Origin: Diploscapter coronatus
Lineage: Eukaryota > Nematoda > Chromadorea > Rhabditida > Rhabditidae
Direction: 5' to 3'
Assembly (NCBI GenBank): GCA_964036155.1
Contig: OZ038422.1
Span: forward strand, 82,979,201-83,043,200
DNA length: 64,000 bases
In this document: positions 55,301-64,000 of the stretch, piece after piece
Numbering within the stretch: position 1 is the first letter of the stretch
How the letters are laid out: every line of letters starts with the position of its first letter
Notes under the pieces: generated by a model
Seen by the model: the letters and a program-made list of their open reading frames with translations, nothing else
The model's database searches: none
What the model was told of the DNA's origin: nothing
Translations under genes and position numbers: made by a program

Positions 55301-55585
55301 TTCAATTAGTTTTACAGATTTCATTTCACTTTCATTTTATGCAAAGCAAAGATTATTATTCCTGATCAATCTACATTTCGAGGTTTTTACTTTGTTGCCA
55401 TTCAAAAATATGCATGATCAAACATCCTATCTTGAAAAATGTGTTACTTACAAAACAATTCTTACTGTAAATATTTGTTCAATTGGGGGTGTATAAATGT
55501 AGATCATAAATAGAAATAATCCAGTAGAAACAACTACGACTCTGGTCAACTCGCATCGACACGTTATCAATCTCATTTTCTTCAT
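52257..55585 (-). CDS. type II membrane protein with two glycosyltransferase-like halves
   Basis: Fourteen exons in gene order: 55585-55466, 55230-55093, 55035-54884, 54835-54695, 54491-54372, 54108-54013, 53970-53868, 53828-53658, 53590-53516, 53462-53358, 53310-53027, 52765-52601, 52555-52525, 52472-52257 (about 638 aa). A short basic N-terminus and one hydrophobic span (VVVVSTGLFLFMIYIY) suggest a Golgi signal anchor. Half 1 carries KYVFSPNGSGPDCHRTWES and IIMGAIPIVE, the exostosin/GT47-like nucleotide-sugar pattern SPxGxGxDxHRxWE..G.IPIV. Half 2 starts PPKIYVSIGTDTDHVYLFP and has RDIMITSDSDLWIFHLRML, a DxD-like metal site, then SPSWYADQILVSERIFDW. The specific reaction is unknown. The last intron (52 nt) is the weakest call; without it the frame ends early after RIDRASWKKNF. 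Confidence 0.72.
54149..54321. mobile_element. fold-back element inside glycosyltransferase intron
   Basis: TTGATAGTCGAACGATCATT at the left and its diverged reverse complement at the right (AATAATCAACCGACTATCAA) are the ends of roughly 65-nt inverted arms. Both arms contain AATATCGCTAYGATTA. The element occupies most of the 263-bp intron 54109-54371. No clear target duplication was found, so the family is unknown. Confidence 0.6.
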
Positions 55586-57140
55586 CGACTAATATTTTTT
55601 TTCGGATTCTCTTTTTATTTCCCTAAAGTATTTTAGAATTCCACTTTCTTTCCATCTTAAGCAACAGGAATAAACGAAAATTATAATTTATCTATAAATC
55701 ACAACGAATGATACAAAATATTTAGCATAAGAGAGTTGTAATATTTTGATAACTTACTTTTTTTTTTATTTTATTACCTCTACTATATAAGAATGTAGTC
55801 AGCCTTTTTTTAAATTTCCTCGGATTAAAAATTAAAAAAAAAAATTCTGAGTTACGAAGAAAGATGCAACAGTCCACCATGAATCGAAGTTGATAATGAA
55901 ATTCACCCACTGAACTATTTTTAGAGGTCTAAAGAGCATTCTGCTCCGGTAAATACCACCAATCATGCTGGTATAAAAGCATTCCATGATTATCTATTCC
56001 GAAAATTCATTTGGCCTCTAAACATAGGCGAGTAAATTGACTGTTTTTGGATGATTCTGAAGATAATTTTGTGATCAAACTATTTTTTCTAAACGATTTT
56101 ACAAATAGAGTAAATAAGATAATTCTATATTGAAGAATTAGTTCATGCGAACTTATTCCAATCAACTTTCATTCTCATTTCAATTTCCAAATTTAACCAA
56201 AATTCTGAATAAACTTCACAGCGCTTTTTTTTTTTTAAATCGCGATGTCAAAGTAAATGGTTCATTCTAATCGACAAATAATATCTAATTTAGTTTATTT
56301 GAGATAAAAATATTTAGTAGAGGTAATTAAAATTCTAAAAATCAGCCGAAGGCTGGCACTAGAACGACAAGCGAGCGGGCGCGAAGAGAGGAAACTCTAG
56401 TATTAATTTATGTGGATCAGGGCTGTAACGAAATTAAATTTTTAGAACGGAATTTAAAAATTTTTAAATTCTCAAACAGAACGTAATGCCAAAAAAAATT
56501 TTCTCTCACGGGACGTTATTCCGTTACAGCCCTGATATAGATTGTTCCTTCAAATAAGGCTGTAAGTTAAAATTAACGCTTATTTAAACATTTTTTCATT
56601 GGTATTTAGAATTAAGAAGAACGGAGATTAATAGTGACAGAACGATGAAATAAATTTAACAAATACTGAAAGGTATTGAACTGAAATTAAATAGATTGAT
56701 ACTATGAAAATGATAGAAAATGCCTCATCAATCTCATCGATCAGGTAGTGAAAGAGATTAGCTGAGAGAAAAATACATAGGCTATTTCAGTGAAACATCG
56801 AGAGGATATGAAAAATACACTAACATTGATGTTCCCGACGAACGATATTATGTTTTGAATACGCTCAACAACTGTTCACAAGAAATCGATTAACTATTTC
56901 TGGTATATATTTTGAAAATTTTACTTTGAAATTACTATAAAATAAATATTGGATTTGGTTACAGAATATTTGAAATAAAATATTTTAAAGAAATTTATTT
57001 CAGTTACAATTGTCCCTCATTACTTTTGGATGTCTTCGAGAGTTGTCTGTATAATGTGCATTGAAATTAATTTATTATTTCACATTTTATTGAATAAAAT
57101 TTCTACATGAAATCGGAAATTATTATAATCAAGCTTTATT
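55586..57140. other. AT-rich spacer
   Basis: This is 1.55 kb between the glycosyltransferase start and the end of the kelch fragment. It contains the 56418-56534 MITE and poly-T/A runs (about 55759, 55806, 56226). No gene was seen. Confidence 0.55.
56418..56534. mobile_element. hAT-like MITE, 117 bp
   Basis: Ends CAGGGCTGTAACG and CGTTACAGCCCTG are perfect inverted repeats. The flanks ATGTGGAT and ATATAGAT match at 6 of 8 bases, consistent with an aged 8-bp target duplication. The CAGGGCTGT terminus is shared with the element at 25347. Confidence 0.75.
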
Positions 57141-57618
57141 TTATGTTAATTTTCCAACTTCACGCCATTTATTCGTTTTTGGATCGTATTCCTCGATTGA
57201 ATTACAAAAATTTTCATATGGTTTTTGCAATCTAAATTAACAAATATTTCGTATAAAGATATGCGAAATCTCAGCTCACCCTCCGATTGCATACAATTTC
57301 TTGTTATCAACAATGAGCGAATGATTCTCTCTTGCATAATCCATATCAGCGATTCGATAAATTCGACTGTCAACTGAAGCTGAGGGGTCGAAACACAGAC
57401 AGGATTTGAATACTTGGCCACTAAATATATAATAATGATACATTATTTATCATACAAAATTAACGACTTCCATCCTCCAGTTATGTAAATTCTTCCATTT
57501 AACGATGCAACTCCAAAATAACCTCGTCTTTCTGGAATCTCTCCGATTTCAATCCATTCTCGTTCATCGTCTGATAATCGATATATTTTTTTACTTTTCC
57601 ATCCGCTACTATCAATAA
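57141..57618 (-). pseudogene. kelch-repeat protein fragment
   Basis: Three phase-consistent exons in gene order: 57618-57468, 57420-57280, 57231-57141. They encode about 127 residues of kelch propeller: IYRLSDDEREWIEIGEIPER, RGYFGVASLNGRIYITGGW, NHSLIVDNKKLYAIGG and NSIEEYDPKTNKWREVG, ending in TAA. Paired GG and the Y..D..W spacing mark two to three blades; full kelch proteins have five to seven, often after BTB/BACK. Only about 270 bp separate the first visible exon from the divergent gene at 57892, and no start codon or BTB domain was found there. It is either a truncated copy, still intact in frame, or a very small gene. Confidence 0.65.
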
Positions 57619-57891
57619 CTGAATATTCATAATTACAATGATGAATATACTACAATGTGACCGTATAAAATTTCATCGCATGTTATTGTTTAAAGAAATA
57701 ATGATGAATTAGATTTAAGTAATTTCAAAATCTTGAAGATTCAGCTGCGTTTGGAAAGTTATTTGCGTTAGTAACAATTTGTCACTGTTTATGGTGCAGC
57801 TGAACTCGATTCTAAAAACCCGTCTAACGCTGATCTTTATAACTACCAAGTCTGCTACAGCTACAATTTGTTGTTGAAGCTTTGTAAATCG

Positions 57892-60800
57892 ATGCTACTT
57901 TTCCTCATCCTAAATGGATTATTCACTTCAAGTAAATCCTTGGATTTGAACGAAGAGAGTAAGTTTATCCTTTATTCTATTAATAATTTGGAGTTTATTC
58001 TATTGAATATTTATGTCAAACCGGAGTTTCCTAGCTCATAATACTATCATCAATGCGCAAAAAACTTATCATCTCAAATGAGAAATAGGTCAGAGAAGAA
58101 AAGGCAAGGCAAGCTCTCTTCATCGCAGACACTATTTTCATGCGAAAATGGATGCTAATTTTTGCAAGCTGAAATTTGAATAATCAGTCTTTTGAGAGTT
58201 AATAGTGACAAAAATATAAATAGTCCAAATAACAAAATCGCGATTTAGAAGTATGCACAATCAACAGGTACACATTTCTGGAGCAGCTCGAAGACAATTG
58301 CACCTATTTGGATGGACCATTGAGCATACGAAATCGCGATAATTTTACAGTACAAAATTTACACGAAAATTATAATGAAAGGATATAAACCTTAGACCCT
58401 CAAGGATAAACTTTCTTCGGTTCGGTGGATTTCACAGAGTCTATTGGTGCATGCTACTAAATTGACGAATATATCATTCCTTGGAAATCTCGAAGGGATC
58501 CTAGGAATTGGATTAGACGATAGAATACGTGAGTTTTGCATAATAATAAAAAGCATTAAACCTCATTTGAAAGTTTCAGAAAGCATTATTGAAATTTATG
58601 GCAACACACGTCTGAAAACTTTGGGATTGGCGAAATTGAAATCGATCGAGAAGAAATTTACCAACGTCATTCAAATTAAAAACAACAGGAAACTGTGTTT
58701 GACACAGGGAGAATTCGACATTATTTCCAAATTTGGAAGCGATTTGAGTGAATTCTCTATTTGCAATTCAACTAGTAAGTGAATACATTATCATACCCAA
58801 GGAGGGCTTTGGTCAGACCTTTCTTCATGAATCCCTTGACGAGCAAAAATATTCAATCAAGATCTCTTTGCAAGCCTATCTCTTCAATAGTTTCTTAGCA
58901 AGAGCTGCCTTTGCGAATCCTTCCTCATATTCTTTTTCGGTCTGACCCGAATTCTCTCTAAGTCTTTATGATATCATCCTTATCATACGCGACTAAAATC
59001 AGAAAATTGAATAATCATTAGAAATATCCCAAATTTATGAATCAAATCCAATAATTATCTAAGGATATTTTTCAGAAGTAGTATGTTCCGGAGCAAAGTT
59101 GTATCCCGCTATATTCCCACCGGATTGCCAAATTGTTATTGGATTTATAATCGACTTTGACAACTCCGATGAAAAGCTAAGACATGTCTATGACAATGTG
59201 GAAGTTATCTATGGAGGAATCTATATTCAATATTCCGAAACTACTGCTATTCGCTTCCCAAAACTCCGAACAGTTTATCAAACGTCAGTTAGTAAGTTGC
59301 CGAGGAAGTTATTCATGGAATTTTAGTTTCAAACATAAGATTCAATCCTTCCATTCGAATAAATTCTAAATTATTGCTCAAAAACTATCTTTTTGATATT
59401 TTGAAATCTATGAATCTTCTTGCATTTCTACAGAGAATACATAAATGATAATTTCGATTAAATAAATATTTTAGGAGTAATCGATCCATCAGTTTATATC
59501 TATCAAAACAATTATCTTGAAACGATCGAATGGCCGAATTTCAACGAGTTGATCTATCATCCTTCAGTGACAACGACAATGACCATCGATACTAATCCTA
59601 ATCTCGAACTCTCCTCTGAATTCTGCTTTAATACAACTGCACGCTCTGGCCGTATCTGCATATTTAAACTCGTGCTGGATTGTAGTGAGTTTTTATGTTA
59701 TCTCGGAAATTTTTAAATAATCAATCTTCAATCTATGATAAAGACAGTTAATGGGCTATTAGAGGAATGTCTATTTATTATTACCGCGCGAAAAAAACTG
59801 ATCGTTCGAATGTCAACGAGATAATGATGGAAATCAACATGATCAAATGATATAATTTTAGTGAGCGTTACGAAATTCGGATTTTGGAGACAAATCTTGA
59901 TCCATAATGTATTGGCTATCCTGGAAATATTAATGGGACTGTTTGTGCTAATTCGACTATTGAGGATAATTGACTATAAATTCGACAATGAAACGGCTCC
60001 TTTTGTCACTATGGTTTCTTTAGAATTGCTAGCTTCGATATTCAATGCTCTAATTTATCCGGTAATGAGCATTCCTTCATAGTGTAAACTCTGCTAGAAT
60101 ATCATGCAATTACACATACCATCCTTCATATCAAACGAGAAGAAAGACAATTCACAAGAAAGTGTCAAAATTAGCTTCAATTCTGACTTCACTTAAATTT
60201 TCAGAATTTTTTAAACAAAAATTTGATGTTTAATTATTCAATTTTTCCCTAAAACCAGTAAGAAATTACGCACTTTGCATCTAAAAATAATTTTATATCG
60301 TGAAATCTCATTGGTATAAGAAAATCGGATAAAATTTGCAAGTTTTCTCTTCAAAAATCTCTGATTCGAACTCGGGATTTTTTGTTAAATTGATAAAACG
60401 TCGAGCAGCCTTGCTCCTAAATTGATCACAATAAAAATAATTTCTCTGTAACTTTGGTTTCGTAATATTTTCTCAAAATATTTGATTATAGATAATCGAA
60501 GACAATGTTGAGACAAGAATTATTCTCCGGCAACTCCTATTCGATCCTATTCTTGATCCGTTTAGAAGATATGACAAATTGGACACGAAGTTTGAGATTT
60601 TGAGAAGATTCTTTATTTTACTTCGGATCTTGTCTAATGTGATTTTCATGGGCATGAGGACTTATTGCTTGATAAGGTATCAGAAGATAATTTCATTGGA
60701 AAAACTAATAGACGATAGTTTTAGAAAGATGGATACTAGTCAACTGAATATGAATTTATATTATTTCTATGCGATCGTTGTCTCCATGTTTTTGATACAC

Positions 60801-61596
60801 ACTTCCAGAGAAACCTTACAAACTCCGGCTGTGTATCCGGTAATATCTTAAAAATATTATCTGAACTTAGATAATCGACAATTTAGGACGATTACATCAA
60901 CTTTTACTATAAGGAAGCCTTTCTAAATGCAACATTCCAACTAGCCTGTTACATAACTTTGGTTTTCGTCCTGAAAGAACTATACGAAAATCCACGAATA
61001 AATGACAGAGAAAAATCGATAGTTGGGTATCAATGCATTAAGGTAAGTTTTATTAGTAAACCATACAGGGTGCGTCAAAAGTTCGAAAGCATTTGCTTGT
61101 TTTAGAAAATTAGGCATTGCAATTTTCCGAAGAAAAGTTTTAATTTTTTACTCGAAAATTATTTACCTCAAAGAAATTGTGCGATTTTTTCACTATCAAG
61201 ACCTAGTTTGATAAAAGTATTGAGTAGGCTTGCTTCCGAACATTTAACGCATCCTGTACAATGTAATTCTCTCGTTATAAAAATAATAATAACTTTATAC
61301 CCGCGTCAATTTGAAGAAGAAGATATCATGACTGAATTTTAGGCCGTATTGTCATTTGTTTTCGTATTTCCTTATTTCGCAAATTGTTTTAATCATGATT
61401 ACAACAAAAATGCGTTTGGATACGTAAGGTTAGCATTTTCCCATTATCTTGGCATAATTTTTATTGAAATTAATATCACTGAATAAAATACTGATTTTAT
61501 TGCGTAAATTTTAGTCTGAGACAATTAACAGAATATGAAGGAATCCAGTCGATATTCGAAATGATACCTGATTTAATTGTTAGAGAGGTGAAATAA
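57892..61596 (+). CDS. receptor L-domain protein with multi-pass membrane C-terminus
   Basis: Eleven exons: 57892-57958, 58294-58349, 58396-58528, 58580-58774, 59076-59291, 59475-59684, 59862-60061, 60492-60839, 60887-61042, 61343-61428, 61515-61596 (582 aa, phases close; the exon 1-2 joint has an alternative). After a signal peptide (MLLFLILNGLFTSSKS) come two receptor L domains (about 25-150 and 155-292). They show CTYLDGPLSI, LKTLGLAKLKSIEKK, IKNNRKLCLTQGE, then CQIVIGFIIDF, VYGGIYIQ-type strands and LETIEWPNFNELIY. These are the leucine-rich beta-helix of insulin/EGF receptors, expanded in nematodes as IRLD proteins. The C-terminal 290 residues have about six hydrophobic spans (ILIHNVLAILEILMGLFVLI, VTMVSLELLASIFNALIY, FFILLRILSNVIFMG, YYFYAIVVSMFLI, FQLACYITLVFVL, AVLSFVFVFPYFA). 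The membrane part is unrecognised. Confidence 0.8.
61066..61256. mobile_element. Tc1/mariner-like MITE, 191 bp
   Basis: The left end CAGGGTGCGTCAAAAGTTCG and right end CGAACATTTAACGCATCCTG form about 28-bp imperfect inverted repeats that extend to AAGCA. TA dinucleotides lie directly outside both ends (61064-61065 and 61257-61258), the Tc1/mariner target. No transposase is present. It is inserted in the intron between the 60887 and 61343 exons of the L-domain gene. Confidence 0.82.
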
Positions 61597-62179
61597 TCAT
61601 TTCTTCGTTTCAAGAACAATAATTAAAAAATGAGAAGATTTAGATCACAGCTACACTTCATTTCCGAAACTATCAATTTGGACCGCTTATAAATTACTTC
61701 ATTACAAACTTACTGTTTAAAAAACTACTATGATATTTCCAGTCGAGCCTTTCAAAAGTATTAACCATTTTTTTTCAATTATTATCATCTCTTTTGTATT
61801 CTATGTAAATAAGATACCTTGTGTTATTAATATGCTCATTTCTTCTCTATGATTCTATGAAACTATTATGTCATCATGATGATGTAAATTAATAAAAATG
61901 AAATTGGAAATGGTTTTTAATTTTATGACGCTTATTTATTCAATGTTAAATAAATTATTTTTAATCATCATTTTAGATTTTATGAATCATAGCTTTTAGA
62001 AGGCGAATTTTTCACCTGTGTATATGCACACAGGTCTCATTAATCTGCCAAGACTTCTTTTCACTTGTGTATATGTAAACAGGTCTCATTCACCTGCCAA
62101 GACTTTTTTTTTTAAATATAGATTAACTCAGTTATTCATGCTATTAGACTTGGAAATTTACCTGATAATATAGACCACA
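61597..62179. other. spacer between tandem L-domain genes
   Basis: AT-rich 3' flank of the first L-domain gene and 5' flank of the second, including the tandem repeat at 62011-62109. No gene was seen. Confidence 0.6.
62011..62109 (+). repeat. two-copy 49-bp tandem repeat with internal hairpin
   Basis: TTCACYTGTGTATATGYAMACAGGTCTCATT...CTGCCAAGACTT occurs twice head to tail. The first copy contains the near-perfect palindrome CCTGTGTATATGCACACAGG. It ends about 70 bp before the second L-domain start codon, in its promoter or 5' UTR. Confidence 0.8.
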
Positions 62180-63960
62180 ATGTGTGCTAGATCAAATATG
62201 CATACTATTCTGGATATTATTATCTTATTCAGTACAATGTGTACCGTGTTATCTCAATATGATGATGATATCATATGTCAATTTATAAATCTCGATCTTT
62301 TGCCATACGACTGCACGTATATCGAGGGAGCAGTGTATATTGAAGGCGAATTCAACAATATAAGAGGAAAAGAGGTAATCATATAATGTTTCCGGTATAT
62401 TTGCAAATCTAGAATTTTTATTTAGCTATTAAAGAAATTCAATAATGTTTATCAAATCTATGGAAGCCTTGACATTATTAATACTGATTTGAAGAATCTT
62501 AGTTTCCTATCAAATTTGATGTATGTTGAGGGTAATGAATGTAAGTATAAAATCTCTATTAATTCCAGTAATAAAAGATTGTAAATTACTGTTCAAAAAA
62601 TTTTATGACTTCGCAATAGATTCTACAATTATTCACATTTCATAAGAAAGAATGCCCATTTATTTCGCATGCTAATAACACCGAAGAATATTTTTACTTT
62701 TATCAACCCTTTCAAAATTCAGACAGACAACGAAGCAAAGTTTACATAGCTGGTAATTCCAAATTAGAAACCTTGGGATTGACAAGTTTATCGATGATTG
62801 AGTCGCTTTGGATACGAGACAATAAGAATCTCTGTTTGACTGACAACGAACTCGCCTTTTTCGAATTTGATCCCAATTGGAGTGTCTTCGAAAATACTCG
62901 TATTTGTGATGGTAATTCTAAAATTTCTGATAGAAATGTGTTCCTCTATTACAGGAATAGACAGGAATGAAATTTCATTCGTCCTGCTTGATTAGTGCAC
63001 GATTAGAAATGAAGAATTTCGCACGTTTATTTTGCATCTTTAGGAAGAAAAATATTTCATAGAAAGAAAGCGAAACATCCTTCTCATCTTTACCTTTTCC
63101 CGTTTCCACCCATAATCACTTTCGATTTATTAAATACAAATTAATTTTCCTACATTTTAGGAGGACTTCACTGTACTCAAGATATCAATTTCATGCTTCC
63201 CGAAAATTGCAGCGTCATCCTGGGAAATGTCGTGATAAACGAGAAAAATGAGGACAAAATTGGAAACCACCTGAATCAAATTCAACGAGTCTACGGGAAT
63301 ATCATTGTCGAAAATACGAAATCGATACGTAGGATATCATTTCCGGAGCTAATCTATATCAACAGCGTATTTAGACGTATGATTTTTTACCTTATAAATG
63401 AAATATATAGGAATAAAAGCGATATGAACTTTTATTTGTCTTCGTTAGATCTTTGGTTTCGAGTATTTGGAACCACGAAACGAAAATTCGCTTGTGAATT
63501 TTCATATCACTTTGTCCTTTTTAGGGATATAAAGATTGAGCGCTGCAATAGATCAATCTATTTTAATTCCTCATAAGGAAGTTTGTTAAAACAAAGAGTA
63601 ACTTGCATTTTACACGAGCTGCGCATCTTTCTTATCGTCAAATCTTACGATTCAAAAAGTTAATCACTAAAATTTTAGCTCCCTACATTGAAATTCGAAA
63701 TAATATGCAACTGGAAAAGTTCGAAATAAACCCGACAGTGAGGATTGGGCTGGGATTTCTGTCAGAATTTTACTTCGTTGTACCGGATTGGGCTTATGAT
63801 AATGATATTTTCTTCGACGAGAATGGCAACCCAGTCATGGAGGATGTATGGAAATATTACACTCTAATCGAAGCTCGTAATAATCCGAATTTGGATTTGA
63901 GTCCGATTTGCGCAACGACTCCATTCGATATTGTCGCTACTGGAAATAAAGATAACTGTC
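62180..63960 (+). CDS. receptor L-domain protein, partial (runs off the right edge)
   Basis: Exons: 62180-62374, 62426-62540, 62723-62911, 63161-63376, 63679-63960; the last ends with donor C|GTGAGT, so the gene continues past the window. The first ATG opens MCARSNMHTILDIIILFSTM, a signal peptide, followed by an acidic QYDDD start. L domain 1 has CTYIEGAVYIEGEF, VYQIYGSLDII, LETLGLTSLSMIESLWI and NKNLCLTDNE. L domain 2 has CSVILGNVVI, IQRVYGNIIVEN and IRRISFPELIYI. The architecture and spacing of Cys and NLCLT motifs match the upstream gene, so the two are tandem paralogues. Whether this one also carries the multi-pass C-terminus cannot be seen. Confidence 0.8.
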
Positions 63961-64000
63961 GTGAGTTCATTTTGAATTCGAAAAAATGAAGTATCTAATA

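Noticed and set aside
60355..60385. GTTCGAATC-type T-loop on the minus strand suggesting a tRNA
   Set aside because: The flanking bases do not form a T-stem, and no D-loop, anticodon arm or acceptor stem could be drawn.

Overview
The window looks like nuclear genomic DNA of a nematode, probably not a close relative of Caenorhabditis. The evidence is many short GT-AG introns (often 42-55 nt) with TTTCAG or ATTTTAG acceptors, an ER Hsp70 (BiP) most like nematode HSP-3/HSP-4, an invertebrate arginine kinase, a nematode CX-module membrane protein, and receptor L-domain proteins of the type expanded in nematodes. Gene models were assembled by hand from reading frame, splice consensus and intron phase. 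Where I give exon lists, the phases close across the whole model unless stated otherwise. No database search was possible, so family names rest on recognised motifs.

Layout, left half. At 1.1-3.8 kb (+) is a 12-13 exon serine/proline-rich protein that I do not recognise. At 3.9-10.2 kb is a sparse region with two isolated minus-strand exon candidates. At 10.2-16.1 kb (+) is an aminergic (dopamine D2-like) GPCR with a very long third intracellular loop. At 18.9-23.3 kb (+) is BiP/GRP78 with a KDEL end and candidate unfolded-protein-response elements upstream. At 24.5-26.7 kb (-) is a CX-module type I membrane protein. At 27.6-28.8 kb (-) is a divergent three-unit ubiquitin-like polyprotein. 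At 31.5-36.5 kb (-) is arginine kinase.

Layout, right half. At 40.1-46.7 kb (-) is an 18-exon protein that seems to combine a TDP-43-N-terminal-like fold, a long coiled coil and an AMPK-type glycogen-binding domain. At 48.3-51.0 kb (-) is a low-complexity Q-rich, RG-rich protein. At 52.3-55.6 kb (-) is a type II membrane protein with two glycosyltransferase-like halves. At 57.1-57.6 kb (-) is a short kelch fragment. At 57.9-61.6 kb (+) is a receptor L-domain protein with about six membrane segments, followed by a second L-domain gene that runs off the right edge (62.2 kb onward).

Small non-autonomous DNA transposons are scattered through introns and spacers. Four look hAT-like (CAGGG ends; 8-bp target duplications that are perfect in two cases), one is a Tc1/mariner-like element with 28-bp inverted ends at TA, and one fold-back fills most of a glycosyltransferase intron. 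An inverted duplication covers the last codons of the glycosyltransferase gene. Two introns appear to use GC-AG boundaries. No rRNA, tRNA or CRISPR was found. The neighbouring genes do not form an evident pathway or operon; this is a normal mixed animal gene neighbourhood.
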